A stretch of DNA of 64,000 nucleotides. It comes from Chlamydiales bacterium (GTDB taxonomy: Bacteria; Chlamydiota; Chlamydiia; Chlamydiales; JAAKFR01). Under the pieces are notes generated by a model, which was not told the origin of the DNA, did no database searches, and saw only the letters and a list, made by a program, of their open reading frames with translations. Shown in pieces: positions 43,347 through 52,040 of the stretch. Made by a program: the position numbers and the translations under genes. Numbering within the stretch: the stretch's first letter is position 1; the number at the start of each line of letters is the position of its first letter. Where the stretch lies: positions 19,146 through 83,145 of the forward strand of contig JAJACP010000008.1 of NCBI GenBank assembly GCA_022601445.1, read 5' to 3'.

Positions 43347-43749
43347 CCAAAAGGGCTCCTTCTGTTTGTTCTGCTTGAACGCGCCATTGAGCATAGTGCT
43401 TTTCTTTTAACTTTTCGATCACTTTTCGCTCTTGAATGATTTGTTTGAGTTGTGCCTGCTTCTCTTCAACCTGCTTGGACTGCGCAGCCAATACGTCTGT
43501 TACCTGAGCAAGATTGGTTTGCAAGTGCTCCAAAAGCTGAGAATAGGTCTCTTGTAAACCGTGCTCTTTTTCTTCTCTTTTTTTACGGATCTCATCGATT
43601 AGAGCTGCAATTTGCTGATCAATTGTCTCTTCTTTTTCTTTGAGCTGCTCCCACTTATGCTGGGTATAAGCAAGCTCACGCTGCATCCTCCCCTCACGCG
43701 CCTTGCGCACTTTCAAAAGGGTCTCTAATCTAAAGAAAAATTTCTTCAT
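43312..43749 (-). CDS. fliJ: FliJ-like coiled-coil protein
   Basis: 145 aa, nearly all predicted coiled coil and highly charged (FRLETLLKVRKAREGRMQRE, EEKQAQLKQIIQERKVIEKL). Size, N-terminal FFFRLETLLKVR and place immediately after fliI identify it as the FliJ/SctO-type stalk that fits in the ATPase hexamer and sorts chaperones. Sequence conservation is low, so the call rests mostly on context. It overlaps fliI (ATGA) and the uridylyltransferase. Confidence 0.8.
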   Translation of the reverse strand: MKKFFFRLETLLKVRKAREGRMQRELAYTQHKWEQLKEKEETIDQQIAALIDEIRKKREEKEHGLQETYSQLLEHLQTNLAQVTDVLAAQSKQVEEKQAQLKQIIQERKVIEKLKEKHYAQWRVQAEQTEGALLDEITLQRSHSD

Positions 43750-45038
43750 ATCACAATGTCTCTACTCTCTTGGAAGCTCACTTTTTCCTCTCTACTCTGC
43801 CTTAAAAGTTGCTCAATCGCACCCATTTTGTCCACAGCTTCATCAATTTTGGGATTTGATCCCTGCGCATATGCCCCTAAATTGATGAGCTCTTCTGCCT
43901 CTTGATAAGTATGCAAAAGGGCGCGCACTTTCCCTGCTTTCCGTTGATGCTCAACATCGGTCACATGTGGCATCACCCTTGACAGAGAGCGCAAAAGATC
44001 GATCGGAGGAAAGTGGTGCGCTGCTGCCAAATCGTGCGAAAGCTGAATGTGACCGTCCAACAAGGAGCGCATTTGATCTGGAATGGGGTCGTGCATATCA
44101 TCTTCTTCACACAATATCGTATAAATCCCCGTTATGGAACCTTTTTCACTATTTCCTGCGCGTTCAAGAAGACGCGGGAGGTGCGCAAAAACAGACGGCG
44201 TATAGCCACGTGTTGTAGGAGGCTCCCCAACAGCCAAACCTATCTCCCTAAGCGCCATTGCATAACGAGAAACTGAGTCCATCATTAAGATGACATGCTT
44301 GCCCAAATCACGAAAATATTCAGCAATCGCTGTGGCGACATTAGCCCCTTTACTACGAAGTAAAGCAGCTTGATCAGAGGTCGCTACGACCACTACGGAA
44401 CGAGCCAACCCATCGGCTCCCAACTCTCTTTCAATAAATTCACGCACTTCTCGTCCTCGCTCTCCAATCAACGCAATCACATTGATATCGGCACACGCCA
44501 TTTGTGCGATCATGCCCATCAATGTTGACTTACCCACTCCAGGAGAGGAGAAAATTCCTATCCGCTGCCCTTTTCCCAAAGTGCAGAAGGCATCAATCGC
44601 ACGCACACCTGTTGTAAGAGGCTCCACTATAGGCTGTCGACTTAAAGGGGCAGGCGGAGGAGCGGTAACCGGGTAAAATTTTTCAGAAACAAGAGGTCCT
44701 TTTCCATCAATCGGGCGTCCCAAAGCGTCCAGAACCCGCCCACAAAGAGCTTCTGAGACGGCCACTTGATGCACCTCCCCCGTAGGATAAACCTCAGCAC
44801 CCGGGGAGATATGTGTTACCTCTCCCAGCGACATCAAAAGTACTTTTTGCTCTTTAAAACCAACGACTTGGCAAGGGATGGGCTCTTGCTTTTTACTATA
44901 AACATAGCAGAGCTCATCCACAAAGACATCAGGACCATTAGATTCAATTAACAGACCGATCACTTGGGTCACACGGCCACTCACGCGAGGACCGCTGCTC
45001 CGCTTGATCAACTGAATTTCTTTTGTTAAAAACTTCAA
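43746..45038 (-). CDS. fliI: Flagellar/type III export ATPase FliI
   Basis: 430 aa F1-like ATPase energising protein export. Walker A GIFSSPGVGKSTLMG, IALIGERGREVREFIERELG, Walker B VILMMDSVSRYAMALREIGL, GEPPTTRGYTPSVFAHLPRL, and the family mark GSITGIYTIL. The only workable start is TTG 45038, overlapping the FliH-like stop as TTGA. In chlamydiae flagellar-type FliI coexists with the virulence type III ATPase encoded elsewhere; no filament or hook genes are present here. Confidence 0.95.
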   Translation of the reverse strand: MKFLTKEIQLIKRSSGPRVSGRVTQVIGLLIESNGPDVFVDELCYVYSKKQEPIPCQVVGFKEQKVLLMSLGEVTHISPGAEVYPTGEVHQVAVSEALCGRVLDALGRPIDGKGPLVSEKFYPVTAPPPAPLSRQPIVEPLTTGVRAIDAFCTLGKGQRIGIFSSPGVGKSTLMGMIAQMACADINVIALIGERGREVREFIERELGADGLARSVVVVATSDQAALLRSKGANVATAIAEYFRDLGKHVILMMDSVSRYAMALREIGLAVGEPPTTRGYTPSVFAHLPRLLERAGNSEKGSITGIYTILCEEDDMHDPIPDQMRSLLDGHIQLSHDLAAAHHFPPIDLLRSLSRVMPHVTDVEHQRKAGKVRALLHTYQEAEELINLGAYAQGSNPKIDEAVDKMGAIEQLLRQSREEKVSFQESRDIVI

Positions 45039-45637
45039 CGCTGCAACACTTTAGCTTGTAAATCATTGAGTTCTCTAGAAATGTCGTAGTTCAATAAACC
45101 GCTTGTCGTTTCAATACGGCAATCTCCGCGACGCATTAGAGGATCGGAAACAAAACGAATCTCCTTAACCTCTTTTTTGTCATAATGGATGTGATCAAAA
45201 TTCTTTTCGAGCATCAAAAAATCATCCGGGGCCAGGACGACTTTGATCGTGTCCTCTTTAAGCGGAGGAGTGGCCACAGCAAGCAGAGAGTGAATGAGAC
45301 GGACAAGCGTTTGAGGCTGGGAGAGCTCTTTGCGCAGCACTTGCTCACAAACACTCATGGCAAATTCAATGATTTCGGGCTTGAGCTGATCTAGAAGACG
45401 ATTTTTCTGCTCCAAAACTCTTCGAGTCACGGTCTGTAGAAGAGTCAGAAACAGCTTTGACTCTTCTAGTGCTTTGTAGTATCCAACCTTTTCACCTTTA
45501 TCCTGTCCCTTCTGAAAGGATTTGCGGCACTCTTCTTCGACCAGATCAATAAATTTTTCTTGATCTTTTTCTAGTAGCTCTCCTTTAGGGGTTAAAAGAA
45601 GAGTCTCTTGAACGGTTTCTCCTCTAATAACTTTCAT
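45035..45637 (-). CDS. fliH: FliH-like ATPase regulator
   Basis: 200 aa. Helical N-terminus (KDQEKFIDLVEEECRKSFQK) with FliH/SctL-like features, then the C-terminal domain EIIEFAMSVCEQVLRKELSQ-type helix (here PEIIEFAMSVCEQVLRKELS) and IKVVLAPDDFLMLEKNFD, KEIRFVSDPLMRRGDCRIET, SGLLNYDISRELNDLQAKVL. It binds and restrains the export ATPase. Start ATG 45637 lies inside the 3' end of fliF; the TTG at 45643 is the alternative. Confidence 0.88.
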   Translation of the reverse strand: MKVIRGETVQETLLLTPKGELLEKDQEKFIDLVEEECRKSFQKGQDKGEKVGYYKALEESKLFLTLLQTVTRRVLEQKNRLLDQLKPEIIEFAMSVCEQVLRKELSQPQTLVRLIHSLLAVATPPLKEDTIKVVLAPDDFLMLEKNFDHIHYDKKEVKEIRFVSDPLMRRGDCRIETTSGLLNYDISRELNDLQAKVLQR

Positions 45638-46805
45638 ATTCAATCTCAGAGAGATGGTTCAAAATCTCTTCTTGAAGCGCTTCGGGTAAAGCAGCGATCA
45701 GTCTCTCTGCCCGTGCGGGTTCCAGGTAGGAGAGCATCAACGCAATGGTTTCAGGATCTTCATCTTCAATCGATTCAGCAAGTTGATCGACATCGACACG
45801 TGTCATCACCTGGAAAAGAGAGTCGTCATTTTTTTGTGCCCGGTAGCGTCGCATCAACGGATAGAGAGAAATAAGAGCCACTAAAACCACAACTGTTGTG
45901 AGAACAAGCCCTCCATATCGCCCTTTTTGTTTTGTTTCGATCCATGGCTTTTTCTTTTTCTCAAACGGGATCGCCTCCACGGTTAGATAGAGAGGAATTT
46001 CATACCCTGACACCATGTGGTGTAGATAGGCTTCAATTTCTTTAACCAGTTCACCGTGCTCGTGGTCGATGGCCACAATCACTGAGACAGAGCGTGGGTG
46101 CTGATTTCCCTTGTCTACCATGGCTTGTACGGTAGAAAAATAGTGCCCCTCCCCAACTAAAACCTGTAGCAATGCCTGAATTTTTTGGCCCAAATGCTGC
46201 TCAAAAGCCAAAGAGGCGTTGCTCAAATACTCCTCCTCCCCTCCAGAATCAATAGCTTTGTACAATTTACCTGTTGTGTCAGAGATGGCAATCATGTGCG
46301 GTTCTAGCCCATGTACCGCTCCAGCTAAGTGATTGGTAATCGCTCTTAACTGTGAGGTAGCTAGGTGAGCTGTTGGATTGAGCGTTAAAATAACAGACGC
46401 TTTTGTTTTATAAGATGTATTACCAAAGCTGCGTCCCGGGGAGATATCGAGGATCACCCGCGCACTTTTAATCTGATCAAAGTCGGCTAAATCTTTTTCC
46501 AACTGCCCCTTAAGCGCGCGCATCTCGAGCACTTGGAGCTCTTTGTCTCCCTTGATCCAGGTATTCGTATCAAAAAGCTCAAATCCTTTTCTCTGTTCGC
46601 TTCGCAACGCATTTGTTGCCGCTAGATCGAGAAGGTCAGCTTCTTCGCGTGCCACTTTTTTAGCCGCCTGCTCACCTGCCATCGACTTTAGAACCAAATA
46701 GCCCAAAACAGTTGAGACAAAAAGAAGAATGGCCACGGCAATCAATTTCTGTAGAGGCTTGATTTCTTTCCAAATTTTAAAAAATTGTGCGGCTATCTCT
46801 TTCAT
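45624..46805 (-). CDS. fliF: FliF-like MS-ring protein with C-terminal FliG-like segment
   Basis: 393 aa, shorter than flagellar FliF (~550). N-terminal membrane helix (KLIAVAILLFVSTVLGYLVL), the ring-building YscJ/FliF domains (RALKGQLEKDLADFDQIKSARVILD shows the SctJ/FliF pattern; NPTAHLATSQLRAITNHLAG, VHGLEPHMIAISDTTGKLY), a second membrane helix near 310-330 (GGLVLTTVVVLVALISLYPL), and a cytosolic tail. The last ~45 residues (DPETIALMLSYLEPARAERL, ALPEALQEEILNHLSEIE) match the FliG middle-domain helix pattern. It heads the fliF-fliH-fliI-fliJ run. Function may be a reduced export platform or interaction hub. Confidence 0.88.
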   Translation of the reverse strand: MKEIAAQFFKIWKEIKPLQKLIAVAILLFVSTVLGYLVLKSMAGEQAAKKVAREEADLLDLAATNALRSEQRKGFELFDTNTWIKGDKELQVLEMRALKGQLEKDLADFDQIKSARVILDISPGRSFGNTSYKTKASVILTLNPTAHLATSQLRAITNHLAGAVHGLEPHMIAISDTTGKLYKAIDSGGEEEYLSNASLAFEQHLGQKIQALLQVLVGEGHYFSTVQAMVDKGNQHPRSVSVIVAIDHEHGELVKEIEAYLHHMVSGYEIPLYLTVEAIPFEKKKKPWIETKQKGRYGGLVLTTVVVLVALISLYPLMRRYRAQKNDDSLFQVMTRVDVDQLAESIEDEDPETIALMLSYLEPARAERLIAALPEALQEEILNHLSEIEYESY

Positions 46806-46866
46806 CAATTGTTTCAGTCAATTACTATTGTTTCTTAGCCTTAACAGAAAAAAGTAAATTTGACAA

Positions 46867-47961
46867 ATGCGGATTATCTATCCCTACAATGAAATTTTAC
46901 CTAAAAGAAGCGCGCACGATGTTTTTATCTTCGATACATGCGCTGCTTTGGCCGCCCAGGACATGGATGTCTCTCTTTTATGTGGAAAGGGGCCTACTTC
47001 CGACCTTTTCCAACACTATCAAGTCCCAAGCCACGCTTTTTCTGTCTACCAGTTGCCCATTGTACGCAAAAACAATCCCCTCAACATCAGCTGGAACATT
47101 CCATTTTTTTTCTGTGTGCAGCAGAAGATACATCGTCTGCGTCCTGACTGGGTGATCATGAGCGTGCCCAAACAAGCCGCTTATCACCTCGCCCGCAGAG
47201 TTCCCCATGTGCGCTACCTTTATGAGGTGCATCAGCTAGCGTACTATCCTTATATGGAAACTCTTCCCAAGAAATTTCACAGGGAGCAACAGCTGCTTCA
47301 AAGGGCTGACCTGATTACAGTGACCACGCGGGCATTAAAAGAAATTCTTCTCGCGCCCCCCTATTCGATTGAGACACCTATTGAAGTCGTTCCTTTGGCT
47401 GTCAAAAAAACGCCTCTTCCCCCTCCCGACAGTGCGGAACCTCTCATTCTCCTGTACATCGGTCAGCTCTATGCTGGTCAGGGTTTGCCACATCTACTAG
47501 AAGCAGCTTCTCAAGTAGAGGACATTCAACTTAAAATTGTGGGAGGAAAGCAAGAGGAAATAGCCTGTTTAAGAGAGTTAAATGATCAGGTGGAATTTAT
47601 TGGGTACGTTCCTCCCGGGGAGGTGTCGGCTGTTGCCCAGGAGGCGCATGCGTTTGTGGCTCCTTTTGAGCCATTGGGTCGGATGCCTTATGTGGCGCAC
47701 ACCAAGCTTTTTGAGTATGCGCGGCTCGGGCGCCCCTTTATTGCGCCTAAAATGCCCATTGTGGAGGAGCACTTTACCGACGGAGAGGGTGTGCTTCTTT
47801 ATGAGCCGGGCAACCCAGCTGCTTTAGCCGAAAAGATGGGTCTTTTAAAAGACACACACACACGCAAGCAGTTGCAGCAACAGATTTTGAACTATAAGAC
47901 AGCCTTTAGTTGGGAGGCGCGTGCCTCCTACTACTGTGAGCTGTTGAACCTAAACAAATAA
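46867..47961 (+). CDS. Family-4-type glycosyltransferase
   Basis: 364 aa, GT-B fold. N-terminal acceptor domain (RIIYPYNEILPKRSAHDVFI) and C-terminal nucleotide-sugar domain with LILLYIGQLYAGQGLPHLLE, FIGYVPPGEVSAVAQEAHAF, VAPFEPLGRMPYVAHTKLFE with the conserved EP-like Glu, and YARLGRPFIAPKMP. Sugar and acceptor cannot be told; LPS or surface glycan assembly is likely. Divergent from fliF. No ribosome site upstream of the ATG. 10 bp before the next small gene. Confidence 0.88.
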   Translation: MRIIYPYNEILPKRSAHDVFIFDTCAALAAQDMDVSLLCGKGPTSDLFQHYQVPSHAFSVYQLPIVRKNNPLNISWNIPFFFCVQQKIHRLRPDWVIMSVPKQAAYHLARRVPHVRYLYEVHQLAYYPYMETLPKKFHREQQLLQRADLITVTTRALKEILLAPPYSIETPIEVVPLAVKKTPLPPPDSAEPLILLYIGQLYAGQGLPHLLEAASQVEDIQLKIVGGKQEEIACLRELNDQVEFIGYVPPGEVSAVAQEAHAFVAPFEPLGRMPYVAHTKLFEYARLGRPFIAPKMPIVEEHFTDGEGVLLYEPGNPAALAEKMGLLKDTHTRKQLQQQILNYKTAFSWEARASYYCELLNLNK

Positions 47962-47971
47962 GGAGAAAAAA

Positions 47972-48361
47972 ATGGGTTCACCTACTAGCAGTTGTAGCAG
48001 TTTTGACTCTGATCGTACTAGCTTTGATACACTTCCTCCAGAACAAACCAGTCGCTCTTCAACAAACGGAGTGATTACCATTATTGCCGCATCCACCTTG
48101 GCCGGTGCGGTAGCAGGTGGAATTTTGACCGGAGGCCCTGGGGCCGCACCAGGGGCGGCTGGTGGATGTTTAGTTGGACTAGGTGTGTGCTTTATTGCTG
48201 GTGATAAGATAGGGGACGCAGATCCAAATGTTGTGATGACAGCTACACTTGCTGGAGCAGCCGCTGGCGGCATGGCTACAGGTGGACCCGGCGTGGCTCC
48301 GGGAGCTCTCTATGGGCTTCTTTCTGGTCTGGGGGTGTGCACTGCCCGGAATAATATCTAA
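47972..48361 (+). CDS. Gly-rich membrane protein with internal duplication, 129 aa
   Basis: AAGGAG followed by six A precedes ATG, so translation is likely. After a Ser/Thr-rich N-terminus (35 residues) come two copies of a ~37-residue unit: STLAGAVAGGILTGGPGAAP... and ATLAGAAAGGMATGGPGVAP..., each ending with a LGVC motif. Glycine-zipper-like AGAxAGG and GGPGxAPG motifs suggest membrane insertion. No family recognised. Its stop TAA lies in a 31-bp repeat shared with the ggt 3' end. Confidence 0.6.
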   Translation: MGSPTSSCSSFDSDRTSFDTLPPEQTSRSSTNGVITIIAASTLAGAVAGGILTGGPGAAPGAAGGCLVGLGVCFIAGDKIGDADPNVVMTATLAGAAAGGMATGGPGVAPGALYGLLSGLGVCTARNNI

Positions 48362-48389
48362 TCCCCCATTGCCACTCCCTCACGCCTTG
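48359..48389. repeat. Direct repeat copy A (duplicate of ggt 3' end)
   Basis: 31 bp, 30 identical with 49308-49338: TA(A/G)TCCCCCATTGCCACTC... The copy here is out of context; the other copy encodes the last codons of ggt. The two bracket ~950 bp with a broken DUF3800 gene. Confidence 0.9.
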
Positions 48390-48479
48390 TACTCCCCCAA
48401 TGATTCCTTGATCAATAAGTAGATTTACTGGTACAATGGGGGTAATCCAGGGAACTGGAGGTGGATGGCGTAAGCTATC

Positions 48480-48502
48480 GGGCCCTTTGGGCCTTTTTTT
48501 TT
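48480..48502 (+). terminator. Intrinsic terminator
   Basis: Short stem GGCCC TTT GGGCC (48481-48493) followed by nine T. It points rightward from the Gly-rich gene and faces the 3' end of the DUF3800 pseudogene. Confidence 0.75.
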
Positions 48503-48508
48503 GCCCTC

Positions 48509-49279
48509 TTACAAGAACTTCTTTCCGTACATATTCCCCCTATACACATAGTATTTTCCCTGAAGAATTTGAATGATCTCCTGAGCAAATGGTGCAAGAG
48601 GTTTATCTAAAATATTTTTTGACTTAAGTATTTCGTTTCGGCTCGGATGCGCAATTAAATCCGCTAACTGGAGACCACTAATATTATTTGCCTTTGCCTT
48701 AATTTTTAACTGTTTGCTCGTGAAGCATGCCTGAAATCGTGGTGCGCTAACAAAATGTGTCCCCTGATGCCACAATCTGTTGTAAACCTCTTTGAGTTTC
48801 ATATCCTCTTTTCCACCCCTTGATTCTGCCATTGCATCTCCTGCACTTCTTTTTGCATCCAAAAAATAGAGGTACCTTTCTAGCAAGATTTCAAGACAGT
48901 AGTGATAAGGCTCGAACTTCCACTCGGTATATTTTTCGCTATGACGTAGCTTATCAATGCAAACCGTAATGACCGTGTAGTCCCAATCCTTTAGTAAGGA
49001 AAGAAATGTTTGATCAAAACCTTTCTTAATTTCAGGATTGCGCAAGATTTGAAAGGGAGGCTTTGCATTAACAATCTCCTTTCGATGTAAAATCAAAGGC
49101 TCATCGGGATGATGTTCAAAAAAATCCCTTTTTAATTTTTCCATTTGAGGATGAACAACATTTTGCACATGCTCAATGTCAAAAATAACACCCGTTAAGC
49201 TTAGAAAGCGATGATTGTGATTATGGCAACTTCCAAAATCAGGGCTTCCTACTTCATCTATATAGAGTCGTTATTTCAT
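48509..49279 (-). pseudogene. DUF3800 protein gene, stop at codon 3
   Basis: From ATG 49279 the frame reads Met-Lys-stop (TAA, 49273-49271) and continues in frame RLYIDEVGSPDFG, the DUF3800 N-terminal acidic motif (Y-[IL]-D-E), then LHRKEIVNAKPPFQIL, VITVCIDKLRHSEKY, HYCLEILLERYLYFLD, GLQLADLIAHPSRN with the conserved QLAD and a C-terminal Tyr/Lys tail, all expected for DUF3800 (RNase H-like fold). Only a GTG at 49168 could restart, which would drop the YIDE residues. Likely one nonsense mutation. Surroundings look AT-rich and it is bracketed by direct repeats, so it is probably acquired cargo. Confidence 0.8.
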
Positions 49280-49306
49280 ACTATTCTCACTAAAACGTAT
49301 TCCTAT

Positions 49307-50875
49307 TTAGTCCCCCATTGCCACTCCCTCACGCCTTGGATCTACACCTCCAATCAGATAGAAGGGAGTCTGTTGAATCCCTTGTGTTCCACTTGTGAGG
49401 TGGATCACACGCATCCGGTTGCCCATCTTTTGCAAAGCAGGGATCTGCTTTTTCAGAAAGGTCTCCTCCTCCAAGTCGATCGTATCCACAATGGAGGTGT
49501 AGTTGGGAAAAGAGATCGCGGCTTGAATCGTCATTCCAAAATCGAGCACTCCCACAATCGCCTGAGACACATAATCAATAATGCGCGCGCCTCCGGCAGA
49601 ACCCACGACTAAAATCAAATCCTCTCCATCAAAGATGAAAGTGGGCGCCATGCTACTCATGGGCCTCTTTCTTGGCTCAATGCGATTGGGTCCTGTTGAA
49701 AAATCCGTAACCTGATTATTGAGAAAAAAACCTCCTGCCATCACTGTCGATCCAAAAGCATTCTCTAAGCTTGTCGTCAACGAAACCGCGTTTCCCTCAC
49801 CATCGATCACACAAATCTGGGAGGTAGAAGGGTGCTCAACGGCTGCGATAGGTGTTTTGTTAGGGTTCTCCAGAAGATGATGGAGATAAGTGGGGCTGAG
49901 CATCAAATCGACTGGCACATTTGTAAAAGCAGGATCGCCCCCAAAGAGCTGACGATCGGCGTATGCCGCCCGGCTAGCACGACAAAATAAGTTGATAAAG
50001 CTAGGATTCCCTATTGTATATGCACTCAAATCCGTCTCACTGAGCATCCCTAAAATTTGTGCAACCGCAATCCCTCCCATAGAAGGAGGAGGAAATCCAC
50101 ACACTCGATAGCGACGATAGATCGATTCAATCGGTTTCCGCTTAACAGGGCGGTAGGCAGCTAAATCCTCCAGGGAGAGCGCGCCTGGTTGAACGGCATC
50201 CACGATCTTTTGCGCAATTTCCCCCTTGTAAAAAGGATCTGTTCCATGATCTGCAAGTAGGCGAAACGTTTGAGCCAAGGGCACATTTTTCAACCGAGTG
50301 CCCGCGGGCTTGGCCTTTCCCTTTTCAAAAAGATAATCACGTGTCTGTTGAAAAGAGGTGAGGCCTGGTGTCTTTTGAATCAATTTGTGCAAACGAGGTG
50401 TGATTGTAAACCCCTCCTGTGCTAGCTGAATGGCCGGCTCAAAAAGCGCTTTCCATGGAAGTACACCCTGCTCTTGGTGCGCCATTTCCAACATTTTCAA
50501 CACGCCAGGTGTACCTACCGCTTTTCCACCAACAATATCAGGAATCCGTGTTGTTTCAATCGCTTGGGGAGCCGTCTCTCTCCCGTCGTAGGCAATCACC
50601 TCTCCCTTTTTCTTTCCATAATAAAGAAGCAAACCACCCCCGCCAATTCCTGATGCGTGCGGTTCAACTAGAGTGAGCACCATCTGCATGGCAAGCGCAG
50701 CATCGATGGCATGGCCTCCCTTTTCCAAAATGGTGTAGCCAACTTGAGAAGCAATCGGGTTTGCAGAGGACACCATCATACTCTTCCCGAAGGAAGAGGT
50801 CTTAGCTGTAAAGCGGGTATGCGCTTCAGGCTGCGCAGCCAAAAAAGGGAGTGCTAAAAGAGCAAAAATGATCAT
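49307..50875 (-). CDS. ggt: Gamma-glutamyltranspeptidase
   Basis: Periplasmic enzyme that splits glutathione and gamma-glutamyl peptides. 522 aa with signal peptide MIIFALLALPFLAAQPEAHT from ATG 50875 (a longer frame to 50920 is open). Marks: MMVSSANPIASQVGYTILEK, GGHAIDAALAMQMVLTLVEP, GIGGGGLLLYY, YDGRETAP. The self-cleavage site is before Thr in EHPSTSQICVIDGEGN, giving small subunit STSQ/TSQ..., with NAVSLTTSLENAFGS, RKRPMSSMAPTFIF and GSAGGARIIDYV. Likely supplies glutamate or cysteine from host thiols. Its 3' end is duplicated 950 bp away. Confidence 0.95.
   Translation of the reverse strand: MIIFALLALPFLAAQPEAHTRFTAKTSSFGKSMMVSSANPIASQVGYTILEKGGHAIDAALAMQMVLTLVEPHASGIGGGGLLLYYGKKKGEVIAYDGRETAPQAIETTRIPDIVGGKAVGTPGVLKMLEMAHQEQGVLPWKALFEPAIQLAQEGFTITPRLHKLIQKTPGLTSFQQTRDYLFEKGKAKPAGTRLKNVPLAQTFRLLADHGTDPFYKGEIAQKIVDAVQPGALSLEDLAAYRPVKRKPIESIYRRYRVCGFPPPSMGGIAVAQILGMLSETDLSAYTIGNPSFINLFCRASRAAYADRQLFGGDPAFTNVPVDLMLSPTYLHHLLENPNKTPIAAVEHPSTSQICVIDGEGNAVSLTTSLENAFGSTVMAGGFFLNNQVTDFSTGPNRIEPRKRPMSSMAPTFIFDGEDLILVVGSAGGARIIDYVSQAIVGVLDFGMTIQAAISFPNYTSIVDTIDLEEETFLKKQIPALQKMGNRMRVIHLTSGTQGIQQTPFYLIGGVDPRREGVAMGD
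49308..49338. repeat. Direct repeat copy B (ggt 3' end)
   Basis: Partner of 48359-48389. On the minus strand it codes for the last residues of ggt (REGVAMGD) and most of its stop. Confidence 0.9.
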
Positions 50876-50939
50876 GTAATACTTGCGGGTTAGAGGGTTT
50901 AATGGTATCAAAATGTACAAAGTTTTTTAGACAAATACA

Positions 50940-52040
50940 ATGATTAAGTCTCTTTTGTGTCTCCTATTTTTTCCTCTACTGGCAAACGGTATCGAGCATA
51001 CACCTTTTTACACGTATCCTGCTGAGCGCGTGGATCTTCTCAAGAAAATCCCCACTAAGCACAGTATCACTGAAGAGAGTTTAAAAAAATGGGACCATCT
51101 TCTGAGTAACTACTTGGATCACCAGCCCTTTATGTCAGGTAGAGGAATCCGTATTTTTGCCTATCTCTATGCAGCTCAAGCCGACTTTGCTTTTCTATCC
51201 GACTCGATTGAGGGAGAGTTCAGTGGGAGCATTGATCCTGTTTCGCTTGGTATCATTCGTCTTTTCTACCCCCGTTTCCCTAAACCAAGAGGAATGGTTA
51301 CGGATAAATATTCGATTGTGCTAGGGCGCATGATTGTGGAAAAATACAAAAGAGGGATGCAAACCGAAAACGCTGCACAAAAAGAGATGGCAGGCTATTT
51401 CTCCATTCAAAGATGGGGTTACAGCACACCCAATTTCGGGCGCAATATCTTAGGTTGGCTCCCTTGGCATATCTCTCCTTTTGTGCTGAGACTGACACCA
51501 GCACCTCCCAGCTTGAGTAACAAAGCGTTCTGGTCAAAGCAGATGGAAGCCGTCTTGGAAGCTAACAAAAATGTGACCGAAGAGCAGAGGAAAATTGCAG
51601 TCCATTGGGGAGATTTTTTTGAGAAAATCGGAGGTGGGTGGATTGAATTGGCCAACACGTATCTTTTTTCCCGTCCTATCGAGATGGAGAAACTTCTCTA
51701 CGTGCGCCATTTTCTAACAAGCAGTATCTATGATACTTTGACTGTCACTTTTGAGGCAAAGTATACCTATTCCATTCTTCCTCCTTATCTTGAAAATAAG
51801 GCCATAACACCTCTTCTTCCCGTGTTCAATTACCCAAGTTATCCATCCGCACATGCCACAACCTCTGCGATGGCCGCTGCCCTTTTAGGCCATTTTTTTC
51901 CTGAAAATGCGGCTTATTGGCAAGATTTGGCAGAGCAAATCGGGCAGTCGCGCATCTGGGCGGGAATGAACTATCCGATCGACGTGAAAGTCGGCGAGAG
52001 TACGGGCAAAAAAATCTTTCAACATCTCATCGCAAAATGA
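50940..52040 (+). CDS. PAP2/vanadium-haloperoxidase-like protein, catalytic motifs altered
   Basis: 366 aa with signal peptide MIKSLLCLLFFPLLANGIEH. The PAP2 fold is shown by NYPSYPSAHATTSAMAAALL and QSRIWAGMNYPIDVKVGEST. Against the family motifs KX6RP, PSGH, SRX5HX3D it has K...PP instead of RP, SAH instead of SGH, and Asn in place of the catalytic His of the third motif. The downstream paralogue has all three intact. Thus probably periplasmic and perhaps inactive or altered in specificity. ATGA overlap with the next gene. Divergent from ggt. Confidence 0.85.
   Translation: MIKSLLCLLFFPLLANGIEHTPFYTYPAERVDLLKKIPTKHSITEESLKKWDHLLSNYLDHQPFMSGRGIRIFAYLYAAQADFAFLSDSIEGEFSGSIDPVSLGIIRLFYPRFPKPRGMVTDKYSIVLGRMIVEKYKRGMQTENAAQKEMAGYFSIQRWGYSTPNFGRNILGWLPWHISPFVLRLTPAPPSLSNKAFWSKQMEAVLEANKNVTEEQRKIAVHWGDFFEKIGGGWIELANTYLFSRPIEMEKLLYVRHFLTSSIYDTLTVTFEAKYTYSILPPYLENKAITPLLPVFNYPSYPSAHATTSAMAAALLGHFFPENAAYWQDLAEQIGQSRIWAGMNYPIDVKVGESTGKKIFQHLIAK

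Noticed and set aside
48509..49168. DUF3800 gene starting at GTG 49168 as an intact gene
   Set aside because: This start drops the conserved YIDE motif, which is present in frame upstream behind a TAA at codon 3.
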